Assembly: GCF_021390325.1 (NCBI RefSeq)
Contig: NZ_JAJUWU010000013.1
Location: 30,074-94,073, forward strand
Length of the DNA stretch: 64,000 bases
DNA from: Jiella avicenniae
GTDB lineage: Bacteria; Pseudomonadota; Alphaproteobacteria; Rhizobiales; Rhizobiaceae
Direction of reading: 5' to 3'
In this document: piece after piece, positions 26,136 through 35,871 of the stretch
Layout of the letters: each line of letters begins with the position of its first letter
Position numbering within the stretch: position 1 is the first letter of the stretch
The notes under the pieces: model-generated
Told to the model about the DNA's origin: nothing
Seen by the model: only the letters and a program-made list of their open reading frames with translations
Database searches by the model: none
Made by a program: the position numbers and the translations under genes

Positions 26136-28055
26136 ATGATCGACACCCCCATCGGCGGGTCGAAGACCGCCCCGGTCTCCAGGTCCGGCCATCATTCCAC
26201 GCGGAAGCTGACGCTCACTCTCGGCGCGCTCGGCGTCGTCTTCGGCGACATCGGCACGAGCCCCCTCTACGCCTTCAAGGTGGCGATCGACGCCACTGGG
26301 AATCCGGGCCCGGAGGCCGTCTTCGGCGTCCTGTCGCTGATCCTCTGGGCGCTCGTCCTCGTCGTCACGGCGAAATATCTGTTCTGGATCCTGCGGGTGG
26401 ACAATGCCGGCGAGGGCGGCATCCTGGCGCTCGCCGCGCTGCTCCGGCTCGACCGGCCGCGCGGGCTGAAGCCGCACGCGCTCGCCCTCCTCGCCGTCGC
26501 GCTGGCCGGCGGCGCGCTGCTCTTCGGCGATGCCGTTCTCACCCCGGCGATCTCGGTGCTCTCGGCCGTCGAGGGACTCGGCGAGATCACCACCAGCCTG
26601 GACCATCTGATCGTGCCGGTGGCGCTCGTCATCATCGTCGGCCTGTTTGCCGCCCAGCTTCTCGGGGCAGGGCGGATCGGCAAGGCCTTCGGTCCGGTGA
26701 TGCTCGTCTGGTTCGCCATGCTGGCGATCTCCGGCGGGATCCAGATCGCCAGGACGCCGCAGGTGCTCGAGGCGGCCTCGCCCCATTACGCCCTGTTCTA
26801 TCTCGCCGGCCATCCGGCCACCGCCGCGGCGATCTGCGGCGCCGTCTTCCTGGCGGTGACGGGTGGCGAGGCGCTCTATGCCGATCTCGGCCAGTTCGGT
26901 CGGCGAGCGATCACGAATGCGTGGATCTTCGTCGCCTTCCCGGCTCTCGTCCTCAACTATTTCGGGCAGGGCGCCCTGGTCCTGTCCGGGCGCGCCGTCG
27001 GCAGCAGCACCTTCTACGGCCTGTTCGGCGGCGCCGTCCTGCCCTTCGCGGTGATTCTGGCGACGCTCGCCTCGATCATCGCGTCCCAGGCGGTGATCAC
27101 CGGAATCGCCAGCCTCGCCAGCCAATCGATGCGGCTCGACTTCCTGCCGTCTATGCGGATCCGCTATTTCTCGGCCACCAATCACCACGATCTTCTGGCG
27201 CCGGGGGTCAACACTCTCGTCGGCGTCTCAACCGCCCTCGTCGTCCTGTCCTTCGGCTCGTCGGATGCGCTGTCGAACGCCTACGGCATCGCCGTCGCCG
27301 GCGCGATGGCGAGCACCACGGCGCTCTATCTCGCCTATCTTCTGCAGCGGAAGGGTGAAGGCGTCTGGCGCGGCTTGTCGGTCGCCGTGACCGTGCTCTT
27401 CCTCCTCCTCGACGTCGCTTTCGTCGCCGCCAATCTCGGCAAGATCGAGGGAGGCGGCCTGCTGCCGATCGGCCTTGCGAGCGCGGTGGTCTTTCTGGCG
27501 GTGTCCTGGCGGGTCGGCCAGATGCGCATGGCGGCGCTGCAGGAGGGGGACGAGCAGAACCTGCGCGACTACGTCAAGGCCAGCGGCAACCGGCCGCCGA
27601 CGACCCAGCGGGCGGCGGTCTTCCTGGTCCGGCGCGGCGCCAGCGTGCCGCGTGCGCTGGCGGAGCTCAACGAGCTCACCGAGACGCGCTTTGCCCGGAC
27701 GATCCTCGTCAGCGTCCGCACCTGGGCGATCCCGCGGGTTTCGCAGGACGAGCGCATCCAGCGCAGTGAGATCCGGCCGGGGCTCGCGCGGATCGTCGTC
27801 AACGTCGGCTACATGCAGCGGATCAACCTGCCGTCGCTGATCGCCGCCGAACTGCAGAGCCTCGGCGTCGATCCGGACGAGGCGGTCTACATCACCGGGC
27901 TGGAGCGACCGGTGCCGCCGTCGATCTTCGCAAAGCCGGAGGGCCTCGTCCTTTCCGCCTATGCGGTGATGGCGCGGCTGGCGCTCAGGCCGCCGGACCG
28001 CTTCATGCTGCCGCCCTCGCGCACCCTCGAAGTCGGCATGCCGCGCTATCTCTGA
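26136..28055 (+). CDS. kup: Low-affinity potassium transporter Kup
   Basis: A 639-residue K+ uptake permease. The first ~450 residues hold about twelve membrane segments. The N-terminal LGVVFGDIGTSPLYAFK is the KUP/HAK/KT hallmark and GDAVLTPAISVLSAVEG follows. The C-terminal ~180 residues are cytosolic. Length and motifs match the family. The ATG at 26136 has no strong Shine-Dalgarno. The 234 bp upstream carry no other gene and no recognised riboswitch. Confidence 0.95.
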   Translation: MIDTPIGGSKTAPVSRSGHHSTRKLTLTLGALGVVFGDIGTSPLYAFKVAIDATGNPGPEAVFGVLSLILWALVLVVTAKYLFWILRVDNAGEGGILALAALLRLDRPRGLKPHALALLAVALAGGALLFGDAVLTPAISVLSAVEGLGEITTSLDHLIVPVALVIIVGLFAAQLLGAGRIGKAFGPVMLVWFAMLAISGGIQIARTPQVLEAASPHYALFYLAGHPATAAAICGAVFLAVTGGEALYADLGQFGRRAITNAWIFVAFPALVLNYFGQGALVLSGRAVGSSTFYGLFGGAVLPFAVILATLASIIASQAVITGIASLASQSMRLDFLPSMRIRYFSATNHHDLLAPGVNTLVGVSTALVVLSFGSSDALSNAYGIAVAGAMASTTALYLAYLLQRKGEGVWRGLSVAVTVLFLLLDVAFVAANLGKIEGGGLLPIGLASAVVFLAVSWRVGQMRMAALQEGDEQNLRDYVKASGNRPPTTQRAAVFLVRRGASVPRALAELNELTETRFARTILVSVRTWAIPRVSQDERIQRSEIRPGLARIVVNVGYMQRINLPSLIAAELQSLGVDPDEAVYITGLERPVPPSIFAKPEGLVLSAYAVMARLALRPPDRFMLPPSRTLEVGMPRYL

Positions 28056-28307
28056 GCGCCTTGCCCAATGCGGCGCGGGCAGGGCGGGTCGCAAGGGCGG
28101 CGCCCGGCGCTCAGGGCGATTGCCGCCCGGCTCCGTCTTCGAGCGATTGCTCTGGCCAGGCAGGCGCGCTGCCATTGCCGCGACGCGGCGGGACGACTAT
28201 CAGGGGGCAAAGTTCCCGCGCGGGGCTGCCGGGCCGCCGAAACGGCCGGCCGGTGGCGAGGCGCCGCGTGCGACACCCACCCGCCAGCCCGCCGAGGAAG
28301 CCCCGCA

Positions 28308-29924
28308 ATGTCCGTCAAAGCCAACGCCACCCCGCTGCCCGACCGCGTCCGCATCCGCCGCGCGCTGCTGTCGGTCTCCGACAAGACCGGGCTGGCCGAA
28401 TTCGCGGCGGGGCTTTCGGCGCTCGGCGTCGAGCTGGTCTCGACCGGCGGGACGTCGAAGGCGCTCGCCGAGGCGGGACTCGCCGTCCGCGACGTGTCCG
28501 AACTCACCGGCTTTCCGGAAATCATGGACGGCCGGGTGAAGACGCTGCATCCCGGCGTCCATGGCGGCCTGCTCGGCATTCGCGACGACGCGGCGCACCG
28601 GCAGGCGATGGAGGAACACGGCATCGCCGGGATCGACCTCCTCGTCGTCAATCTCTATCCCTTCGAGGAGACCCGGGCCTCCGGTGCTTCCCGTGAAACC
28701 ATAGTCGAGAACATCGACATCGGCGGGCCGGCGATGATCCGCGCCGGGGCGAAGAACCACGGCTATGTGACGGTCGTCGTCGATCCGGCCGACTACGGCG
28801 AGATCCTCGCCGCCCTTCAGGCGAATGGCGGCGAAACCGATCTTCAGCTCCGCCGCCGGCTCGCCGGCCAGGCCTTCGCCCGCACGGCGGCCTATGACGC
28901 GGCGGTCTCCGGCTGGTTCGCCGGGGATCTCGGCGAGACGACGCCGAGGCGCATCGCGATCGCCGGCGAACTGGCGGAAGCGCTGCGCTACGGCGAGAAC
29001 CCGCACCAGTCGGCCGGCTTCTACCGGACCGGGGAGAAGCGTCCCGGCGTCGCCACGGCGCGGCAAGTGCAGGGCAAGGCGCTCTCCTACAACAACATCA
29101 ACGACACCGACGCCGCCTTCGAACTGGTCGGCGAGTTCGACCCGGCCCGCACCGCGGCCGTCGCCATCATCAAGCACGCCAATCCCTGCGGCGTCGCGGA
29201 AGGGAGCGACCTCGTCGCCGCCTATCGGGCGGCGCTCGCCTGCGATCCGGTCTCGGCCTTCGGCGGCATCGTCGCGCTCAACCGGCGGCTCGACGCACGC
29301 ACGGCCGAGGAGATCGTCAAGGTGTTCACGGAAGTGATCATCGCCCCCGAAGCGGACGAGGCGGCGATCGCCGTCGTCGCGGCGAAGAAGAACCTGCGCC
29401 TTCTGATCACCGGCGGTCTGCCCAACCCGCGCGCTCCGGGGCGCTTCGTCAAGTCGGTGGCCGGGGGGCTCCTCGTCCAGTCGCGCGATGCCGGCGTCGT
29501 CGACGATCTCGACCTGAAGGTGGTGACCAAGCGGGCGCCGAGCGCGGCGGAACTGTCGGACCTGCGCTTCGCCTTCCGGGTGGCCAAGCACGTCAAGTCG
29601 AACACCATCGTCTACGCCAAGGGCGGCGCCACCGTCGGCATCGGCGCCGGCCAGATGAGCCGGGTGGATTCGGCCCGCATCGCGGCGCGCAAGGCCGAGG
29701 ACGCGGCGAAGGCGGCCGGGGCGGAAAAGCCCGCCACCATCGGCTCCGTCGTCGCCTCCGACGCCTTCTTCCCCTTTGCCGACGGGTTGCTCTCGGCCGT
29801 CGAGGCGGGGGCGACCGCGGTCATCCAGCCGGGCGGCTCGATGCGCGACGACGAGGTGATCGCGGCGGCCGACGAACACGGCCTCGCCATGGTGCTGACC
29901 GGCATGCGGCATTTCCGGCACTGA
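28308..29924 (+). CDS. purH: Bifunctional AICAR formyltransferase/IMP cyclohydrolase PurH
   Basis: A 538-residue enzyme for the last two steps of IMP synthesis. The N-terminal IMP cyclohydrolase (MGS-like fold: [37 protein letters not shown]) is followed by the AICAR transformylase with the KHANPCG motif (about residue 289), [11 protein letters not shown] and the C-terminal [10 protein letters not shown] and QPGGSMRD. The ATG at 28308 has GAGGAAG seven bases ahead. The 252-bp leader is GC-rich with hairpins but does not match the conserved core of the ZTP riboswitch. Confidence 0.97.
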   Translation: MSVKANATPLPDRVRIRRALLSVSDKTGLAEFAAGLSALGVELVSTGGTSKALAEAGLAVRDVSELTGFPEIMDGRVKTLHPGVHGGLLGIRDDAAHRQAMEEHGIAGIDLLVVNLYPFEETRASGASRETIVENIDIGGPAMIRAGAKNHGYVTVVVDPADYGEILAALQANGGETDLQLRRRLAGQAFARTAAYDAAVSGWFAGDLGETTPRRIAIAGELAEALRYGENPHQSAGFYRTGEKRPGVATARQVQGKALSYNNINDTDAAFELVGEFDPARTAAVAIIKHANPCGVAEGSDLVAAYRAALACDPVSAFGGIVALNRRLDARTAEEIVKVFTEVIIAPEADEAAIAVVAAKKNLRLLITGGLPNPRAPGRFVKSVAGGLLVQSRDAGVVDDLDLKVVTKRAPSAAELSDLRFAFRVAKHVKSNTIVYAKGGATVGIGAGQMSRVDSARIAARKAEDAAKAAGAEKPATIGSVVASDAFFPFADGLLSAVEAGATAVIQPGGSMRDDEVIAAADEHGLAMVLTGMRHFRH

Positions 29925-30364
29925 GCACGGACCGCGGCGCCCCATTCGTCGCTCTCATTGGTTGCCAAGAACACCAACAGATCCTAAAAGTACATCTAAA
30001 CAACCGAACTCGGCGTAATTGAATTAAAGGCTGGTGACGCCGTCAACAGATCTTTCGAGAACGTTAAGCACGAAAACGCCGCCGCAAATCCTTGCGACGG
30101 GCGTCCGTTTTTCCTTCGCTATTCCTCGAGCGGCGGAAGCCGCATTCCTTTGCGAAGGCTTCGAGAGCCGCCCGGCCCGGAACCCGATGACGGATCGCCC
30201 GTCCGGCAAGATGCTCCACGGCGCCGCGTCATTGAAATGATCTCAGCCTGCCATGGAGATGTCGTTTGCCGTATCGTCGACACGGTAGGCTCTGCCGTCT
30301 ATCATTTGGAAATTCGCTTGGGCGAGTAAGATGGGCCGACAGTCTGACAGATAGGAGGTTTGCG
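29925..30364. other. AT-richer intergenic stretch after purH
   Basis: These 440 bp begin a region that is visibly richer in A/T than the flanking genes. No gene, tRNA or clear terminator is seen. The right end carries the AGGAGG ribosome binding site of the DUF433 gene. The change in composition at the end of purH suggests the left border of a transferred island. Confidence 0.5.
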
Positions 30365-30598
30365 ATGAAGAAGAGTTCGTTGACCTTGGACGACCTCATC
30401 ATCTCGGATCCGGAAGTGATGGGCGGGCGACGGGTGTTTCGCAATACGCGCGTCCCGATCGAGGTCCTGTTCGAGAACCTTGCCGACGGCATGTCCCTGG
30501 ACGAGATCCTCGACGAATACGAGACGCTTGATCGGGATGATGTCGTGGCGGTGCTCGAGTTGACGTCGCAGGCTATGTCAGCGCCGCGTGCGGCGTGA
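30365..30598 (+). CDS. DUF433-family antitoxin
   Basis: A 77-residue protein with the DUF433 core: ISDPEVMGGRRVFRNTRVPIEVLFENLADGMSLDEILDEYETL. Such proteins form small winged-helix-like modules and are paired with DUF5615 PIN-like proteins as putative toxin-antitoxin systems. A perfect AGGAGG precedes the ATG at 30365. Its TGA overlaps the GTG of the partner gene. Confidence 0.85.
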   Translation: MKKSSLTLDDLIISDPEVMGGRRVFRNTRVPIEVLFENLADGMSLDEILDEYETLDRDDVVAVLELTSQAMSAPRAA

Positions 30599-30939
30599 GG
30601 GTTGTCGTCGACGAGGGGGTGCCGAAGCAACTTGTCGCGGCGTTGCGAAGCCTCGGTATCGACGCTCACGAATTTCCCAAGCAGTTCAGAAACTTCTCGA
30701 ATGGAGAACTGATCGCGGCCGTCGAAGCGGACGGGTTTGATGTACTCGTCACCAACGACAAGAACATTGCCAGCCAGCAGAGCCTTCGCGGAAAGAAGGT
30801 GGCAGTGGTGGCGCTGCCACTCAACAGGCGTCGGCAGATCGTCGAGCGGGCTGACGATGTCGCCGACACGGTGAGACGATCACGGCCAGCATGTCGAGAT
30901 GAGGATGGATGGAACACGCAGTGCCAGGAGCATCGGTAA
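30595..30939 (+). CDS. DUF5615 PIN-like toxin
   Basis: A 114-residue protein (start GTG, overlapping the previous stop as GTGA) with the PIN-like pattern VVVDEGVPKQL ... LVTNDKNIASQQSL: acidic residues at the strand ends that could bind metal for RNase activity. It is the partner of the DUF433 protein immediately upstream. Toxicity is inferred from the pairing. The C-terminal tail (after about residue 90) is unlike the family core. Confidence 0.8.
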   Translation: MRVVVDEGVPKQLVAALRSLGIDAHEFPKQFRNFSNGELIAAVEADGFDVLVTNDKNIASQQSLRGKKVAVVALPLNRRRQIVERADDVADTVRRSRPACRDEDGWNTQCQEHR

Positions 30940-31386
30940 TCCTGATCCGGAGACCGAAGATTTCCCTCCCGTGCCTCCGTTCGGTTATCGCTGATTCAAA
31001 GGCGACGGACCGGACATTCCGCAGGAGGTCGTGCCCCGGAAAGCCTTCGAAGTCGATACACTTTTGATCGGCGATTGGGCGGTCCGCCGACTGAAGCCTT
31101 TTCGTATTCCGTACTGGAATTCGCCGTTTTGAACCTTTTGGTGGTCGATTCCGCCTTTTCAGGTGACAGACCTGAAGCTTGCGACGGCTGTGCGCATGAC
31201 GGAGCAAGCGGACGCCCTGTCGTGGAGGGCTTCCACGGTTTCGCGTTTCAGATCGGGAAGCAGGTAAATTCACAACTTTGGTGATCCCGATATTGGTGAA
31301 GCGGATGGGGAAGGCGTCAGCGTCTCATCTTTGGTTCTGGCTCGTGGGGAGCACCACATGCGGCGGGCAAGGTCTTCCCCCGGCCG
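30940..31386. other. Gene-poor stretch in the low-GC island
   Basis: These 447 bp lie between the DUF5615 gene and the convergent Uma2 gene. Open frames on both strands are short and lack motifs or ribosome binding sites. One short forward frame reads LIGDWAVRRLKPFRIPYW before a stop, which could be a gene remnant, but I do not recognise it. A hairpin with 7-bp arms (TTCAGGT/ACCTGAA) occurs at 31158-31176. Confidence 0.4.
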
Positions 31387-32025
31387 TCAGGGCCGGTGTT
31401 CGGAAGCCGCGGCATTTCGCAGGGCCGGGGTTCTGGCGTAGATGTCGGCGACCGTGCATTTCAGGCCGAAATCGGGAACGGCGATTTCGTCGTCGGGCGA
31501 TTCGTATTGCCACTCGATCCACCCCCGTCCGGTCCGCACCAGCAGGATCACCCGTAGCTCGCTCTGATCGACCGCGAGGATCGCCTTGCAGGACGGCAGG
31601 TTTTTGTAGCCTTCGAGCTTGATCTTTATTTTCGGCCGATCCGATCCGGCGAGTGGTTTTCGATCGCTCGGGCTGACGACTTCCGCCGCAAGATGGCAGG
31701 TCTCCGTCGAGGTGACGCCTTCCCGAAGGTGGGTCTCGTCGAGGATGGCGACATCCGGAACGTAGTTGCCGCCACCGACGATGCCGGCCGCTTCCATCAC
31801 GATCGTCACCTCCCGGCAGGCAATGAGATCGGGACGGCAATTCACCACCGCGTCGTTGAGAAGCCGCTCGATGTTCGAGGCGATGACCGAGTGCGGAATG
31901 GTGGGGGTCGCCTGCATGACGAAAAGTCCGTCGATGAGTTCCCACGTCTCGCCTTCGGGCCTCGTCGCCACGAAGTCCTCGAATGCAGAGAGATGCTCTG
32001 GCATGGATCGTGATGGCAATCCCAT
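31387..32025 (-). CDS. Uma2-family (DUF820) restriction-endonuclease-like protein
   Basis: A 212-residue PD-(D/E)xK-fold protein: WELIDGLFVMQATPTIPHS, YVPDVAILDET, LAAEVVSPSD and KIKIKLEGYKNL follow the order of Uma2 family proteins, including Asp, Glu and Lys that would make a nuclease site. The ATG at 32025 has AGAGGT seven bases upstream, and an ATG at 32055 is an alternative. Biological role unknown; these genes are usually mobile. It lies in the lower-GC island. Confidence 0.82.
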   Translation of the reverse strand: MGLPSRSMPEHLSAFEDFVATRPEGETWELIDGLFVMQATPTIPHSVIASNIERLLNDAVVNCRPDLIACREVTIVMEAAGIVGGGNYVPDVAILDETHLREGVTSTETCHLAAEVVSPSDRKPLAGSDRPKIKIKLEGYKNLPSCKAILAVDQSELRVILLVRTGRGWIEWQYESPDDEIAVPDFGLKCTVADIYARTPALRNAAASEHRP

Positions 32026-32230
32026 GACCGGACCTCTGTGGTGACCGTTCGCCATTCGTGAGACTAGCATGACCCGGCCCACCGCGTCGCGACGAATCCG
32101 GTCGGCGCGGGATCGGCATCGCTCCGGCGGGATCGGCGACCTCGGACGGGGGCGTGTTGCGACGCGAGAGATTTTCACCCCGCGATGGGGCCTCGCTCTA
32201 CCATCCCGTGCCCGAGTATCGCGCCGGCCC

Positions 32231-32611
32231 TCAGGCGAGCACCGCTTCCGGCTTCAGAAAGCGCTGGAGGATGGCGTCCAGCGCGGCGCGGTCGAAGGGC
32301 TTGTAGAGGTAGCACTCGACGCCCGCCCGCTTCAGCCGGGTCATCAGGCCGAGATTGGCCTCGACGATCATCGCCACCATATGCGTGGCGCTTCCCGTGC
32401 GTTCGCGCAGCGCCTTGATCTCCTCGACGACCGCCTTGTCGCCGGCGCTGACGCCGATGACGAGGATGTCCGGTGCGCCGTGGTTCTCGATCCAGGCCAG
32501 CGCGTCCTCCGGCTTTTCCAGCGTGTCGACGTCGAGACCCTCGCGGCTCAGCAGCCGGAAGGCGATCTTGCGGATGACCGGCGCCTCGTCGATGATCAGA
32601 CAGGTCTTCAT
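32231..32611 (-). CDS. CheY-like receiver protein lacking the phosphoacceptor Asp
   Basis: A 126-residue single receiver domain. The acidic pair (Asp8-Glu9 in LIIDEAP) and the conserved Lys (Lys104 in YLYKPFD) are present, but the residue expected to be the phosphorylated Asp is Gly53 (PDILVIGVS), and the Thr/Ser switch residue is replaced in MVAMIVEA. It is therefore a pseudo-receiver, probably working through protein contacts. It lies downstream of and in the same direction as chpT, whose product passes phosphate to CtrA, so it could tune that relay. No output domain is attached. Confidence 0.8.
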   Translation of the reverse strand: MKTCLIIDEAPVIRKIAFRLLSREGLDVDTLEKPEDALAWIENHGAPDILVIGVSAGDKAVVEEIKALRERTGSATHMVAMIVEANLGLMTRLKRAGVECYLYKPFDRAALDAILQRFLKPEAVLA

Positions 32612-32923
32612 GGGCTCATCCTTTCGACACGGCCGGGCTCGTTCGCCGCTCGTCCGGGCGGAATCCGTCCGCCCGAAGCGACTGCGCCATCGGCGATCCG
32701 CGCCGGACCGGCCACCGGGAAGGCGGCCGAATCGAAGCGGGGATCGCCCCGGCAAGGCAACGTAACCGGGCGGCTTTTCCGAATGGTTGAGGGAAAGGGC
32801 TAACGTTGGGTAAAATCCGGCGGATCATCCCGACTCGAGGGGCAGGCAGGCGGCGGGTCGGCGCTCTCTGCTGCCCGGAGGACGCCGGAGGACGTACGCG
32901 CGGCCCGGCAGGCTCGACCGCCG
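32612..32923. other. Intergenic stretch between chpT and the pseudo-receiver gene
   Basis: These 312 bp carry no gene. On the minus strand a CtrA-like half-conserved box TTTA-N7-TTAG (32800-32814) lies about 190 bp before the pseudo-receiver start. Nothing else is recognised. Confidence 0.4.
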
Positions 32924-33562
32924 TCAGGCCGGCTTCTGGCCGATCTTGAAGACCACGCGGTCGTCGGTCTTCTCGTAGGTCACGGCAAGGCCGGACTCCT
33001 CGGCGAGGAACAGCGTGTAGTAGGGCTGGATCGCCTGGGCGTCCATCGCCTCCTCGCCGGCCGTGCCGTCGAGCATCGCGACGAGCCGCTGCTGCATGCG
33101 GATGCGCTCGCCGGTGGCGGTAATGGTGGCGGCGAAGGGGTCGATCGCCTCGATCCGGACGTGGACCGTGCCGCCGCGGCTGATCGAGGCGCTCGCCATG
33201 ACGATCAGGTTGAGGACGATCTTGGCGCAATTCTTCGGAACGTAGCCCGGCTCGCCCTCCCAGACGAGGCTCGGCTTCTCGTGCTCCATGTAGCCCGCCG
33301 CCACGGTCTTGGCGTCGTTGAGATCGATCGCCGCGGTCTGCGAGCCGGCGGCGCCGAAGGCGATCCGGGCGAATTGCAGCTTGGCGACCGCCGATTTCAG
33401 CGACGAGCGGACGAGCTGCATCGATTCCTTGTCGCCCGGCATGTCGTCGAGGAGTTCCAGCCCGCTCTGGATGCCGAAGACCGGCGAGATGATGTCGTGG
33501 CAGAGCCGGCTCGACAGGAGCGCCGCAAGATCGGCCGCGGAGATGGGAGGCAGGCTGGTCAT
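32924..33562 (-). CDS. chpT: Histidine phosphotransferase ChpT
   Basis: A 212-residue protein. The N-terminal four-helix dimerisation region contains the phosphorylated His22 in SSRLCHDIISPVFGI. The C-terminal half resembles a degenerate histidine-kinase ATPase domain (NCAKIVLNLIVMA, LAEESGLAVTYE). In Caulobacter and Brucella ChpT relays phosphate from CckA to CtrA and CpdR. The ATG at 33562 gives the typical start. Located about 6.4 kb from ctrA. Confidence 0.93.
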   Translation of the reverse strand: MTSLPPISAADLAALLSSRLCHDIISPVFGIQSGLELLDDMPGDKESMQLVRSSLKSAVAKLQFARIAFGAAGSQTAAIDLNDAKTVAAGYMEHEKPSLVWEGEPGYVPKNCAKIVLNLIVMASASISRGGTVHVRIEAIDPFAATITATGERIRMQQRLVAMLDGTAGEEAMDAQAIQPYYTLFLAEESGLAVTYEKTDDRVVFKIGQKPA

Positions 33563-33832
33563 GGTCGAACCGTCCGCTGGTTGGGCGATTTTCGTCTGAT
33601 CTCGAATCGGCGAATCAACGCCCGTCTCGTGCCACGACCATGATTCCAAGCCGGGTGGCCGTCAACCGAGCCCGCGTGAAACGCGTCGAAGCGCCGCCGC
33701 TCGGCCGAGAAACGTCGCCTTCGCGAGGGTGCGTTAGTGTTTCGGAAACCACGACCGGCGCAAAATGCGCGAAAGCGGGAATTTCGCCGCGCTTTTTGCC
33801 GAAACGATCAATCCTCGCGAAAGGAATGGATC

Positions 33833-34423
33833 ATGCGTTCGATCGTCGGAACGTTCCGCAGCCTCGCCGCCGCGGCCTTCATGGGCCTCGCGGCGGTGGC
33901 CGGCTCCGCCGCTCCCGCCACTGCCCAGGTGGCGGCGCAGGACGGCTACACCATGGACGAGGTGGTCGGTACCGGCCACCGCTTCTTCGGCACCACCTCC
34001 GGCGGGCTCGCCCAGCTGCTCGAGCGCGCCTTCCAGAGCTACGGCCTCCCCAACGGCTACATCCTCGGCCAGGAAGCGGCCGGGGCCTTCTTCGGCGGCC
34101 TGCGCTTCGGCGAGGGCACCCTCTACACCAAGAATGCCGGCCAGCGGCGGATCTTCTGGCAGGGGCCCTCGCTCGGCTTCGACGTCGGCGGCGACGGGGC
34201 GCGGACGATGATGCTGGTCTACAACCTGCCCAGCATCGAATCGGTCTATGGCCGCTTCGGCGGGGTTTCCGGCAGCGCCTATCTGGTCGGCGGTCTGGGC
34301 ATGACGGTGCTCGCCCGCGACAACGTGCTGCTGGTGCCCGTCAAGACCGGCGTCGGAGCGAGGCTCGGCCTCAATGTCGGCTATCTGAAGCTGACGCCGA
34401 TGCCGACCTGGAACCCGTTCTGA
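33833..34423 (+). CDS. eipA: Envelope integrity protein EipA (DUF1134)
   Basis: A 196-residue exported protein: signal peptide (cleavage near TATAQ), then the DUF1134 core (YTMDEVVGTGHRFFGTTSGGLAQLLERAF ... VYNLPSIESVYGRFGGVSGSAYLVGGLGM ... GARLGLNVGYLKLTPMPTWNPF). EipA of Brucella is a periplasmic protein needed for envelope stress resistance and belongs to the CtrA-controlled set. Here it sits next to chpT. The ATG at 33833 follows AAGGA. No textbook CtrA box was found directly upstream. Confidence 0.9.
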   Translation: MRSIVGTFRSLAAAAFMGLAAVAGSAAPATAQVAAQDGYTMDEVVGTGHRFFGTTSGGLAQLLERAFQSYGLPNGYILGQEAAGAFFGGLRFGEGTLYTKNAGQRRIFWQGPSLGFDVGGDGARTMMLVYNLPSIESVYGRFGGVSGSAYLVGGLGMTVLARDNVLLVPVKTGVGARLGLNVGYLKLTPMPTWNPF

Positions 34424-34527
34424 CTTCGGCAGGGCGCGGCGTGACGCATTCACCATAGCGACTTGTCTTTATTGCACCGGCAGGCGCGAAGACGCGCATT
34501 CGGTGAGCTTTTGCTCTATATGTCGGG

Positions 34528-35871
34528 GTGAAGGACGAGAACCCCGGATATGAGATGATCGCCACCGCCCTGACCTTCGCGTTCGGCTTTCTCGCGGCGA
34601 CGCTGATCGCGCTCGTCGTCTCGCCGCTATTCTGGTCGCGCACGCGCCGTCTCGCCCTGAGAGAGTACCAGGCCAGCATTCCCGCTTCCGCCCGGGAGAT
34701 CCGCGCCAGCCTCGATCACGTCCGGGCCGAAGCGGCGCTCGGCGCCCGGCGCCGCGAGATGAAGGCCGAGGCCGAGATCGAGAAGGCGGCGCTCGCCCGC
34801 GTCGAGTCCGGACGGCTGGCCGGCGAAAACGCCGAACTGCGGGCGCGCAACGCGGCGCTTTCCGGCACGCTCGCGGACGTGACCGGCGAACTCCGGGACG
34901 CCGGCGAACAACTCGCCCTCCGCGACGAGGAGATCGAGGAACTCGGCGCCGAATTGCGGGCTCTCTCCCACGACTTCGACCTGAAGTCCGACGAACTCGA
35001 TGCGCTCGGCGCCCGGTTCGCCGATCTCGGCGCGATCGCCGACGAACGCCGGGCGACGATCGAGGAACAGGATCTGCGGATCGAGGAAATGTCCGACGCG
35101 CTGCGCGAGGGCGAACGGGAAAGACGCGAGAACGGCAAGGCGCTCGAACGGCTGCGCAGCGAGGCGGGCGTGCTCGAGGCGCATCTCGCCAAGGAGCGGA
35201 ACGCCGTCAAGCGCCTCGACGACAAGCTCGCCCGGCTGACCGGCCAGCTCGCCGAGCGGGACGAGCAGATCGCCCGGCTGCTCGGCGAGGCGGCGAGTTC
35301 GGCCGCCGGCCATTCCGATCACGACCACGCCGAAGGCGCGGATGCCTTCGAGAGCCGGGATCGGCGGGGCGAGCCACGCCTCAAGGTGCGGCCCGCGATC
35401 CGCCCGGCCTTCGGCCGCCGCAGCGACGAAGCCGCCGCGCCTGCCGGCCGGCATGACGGCGACGGCCCGGACGTGGCGACAGGACGGGACGACGAGCCGG
35501 AAGTCGCGGCCGCCGCCGCGGCAATCGCAACGCCGGTGCTTGCGCCGCAGGCCGGCGATCATCGGGATCGGCCGGGTTCGGGAGAGGAGGCGCCGCCCGC
35601 CCCCTCCCTCGCGACACGCCTCGGCCTGCCCGAACGGCCGGAATTCGCCGACGATCTCGGCGACGGGGAGCTGCGCGACGAGGTCGGCGAACTCGCGGCG
35701 AAGGTCGTGGCGCTCACCGCCGAACGGGAGGGCGCGCGCTCGCCGCTCGACGCCATCCTCGATGCGGAGACGTCGATGGCCATGCCGCGCCGGCGCGAGG
35801 CCTCCGGCCCGTCGCTGGCCGACCGGGTGCGGCGGCTGCGCCAGGAAGCGCGCGATCACGCCGCCGAGTAG
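34528..35871 (+). CDS. Membrane-anchored coiled-coil protein of unknown function
   Basis: A 447-residue protein (GTG start; ATG at 34555 possible). One N-terminal membrane segment (ATALTFAFGFLAATLIALVVS) is followed by a Trp/Arg stop-transfer, about 200 residues of heptad-rich coiled coil (residues about 45-250), a His/Asp-rich and Ala/Pro-rich linker, and a charged C-terminal helix. This layout is seen in uncharacterised Hyphomicrobiales proteins. Its 3' end overlaps the convergent SpoU methyltransferase gene by 16 bp. It is a plausible envelope or cell-division scaffold, but nothing proves it. Confidence 0.75.
   Translation: MKDENPGYEMIATALTFAFGFLAATLIALVVSPLFWSRTRRLALREYQASIPASAREIRASLDHVRAEAALGARRREMKAEAEIEKAALARVESGRLAGENAELRARNAALSGTLADVTGELRDAGEQLALRDEEIEELGAELRALSHDFDLKSDELDALGARFADLGAIADERRATIEEQDLRIEEMSDALREGERERRENGKALERLRSEAGVLEAHLAKERNAVKRLDDKLARLTGQLAERDEQIARLLGEAASSAAGHSDHDHAEGADAFESRDRRGEPRLKVRPAIRPAFGRRSDEAAAPAGRHDGDGPDVATGRDDEPEVAAAAAAIATPVLAPQAGDHRDRPGSGEEAPPAPSLATRLGLPERPEFADDLGDGELRDEVGELAAKVVALTAEREGARSPLDAILDAETSMAMPRRREASGPSLADRVRRLRQEARDHAAE

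Noticed and set aside
28056..28307. ZTP riboswitch in the purH leader
   Set aside because: GC-rich hairpins are present, but the conserved second-half core expected in ZTP RNAs could not be found.
31075..31284. 69-residue forward frame in the island
   Set aside because: No ribosome binding site or recognisable motif; composition like non-coding sequence.
32800..32814. CtrA box TTTA-N7-TTAG before the pseudo-receiver gene
   Set aside because: Only six of eight conserved positions match and it is about 190 bp from the start codon; mentioned in the intergenic entry but not called as a site.
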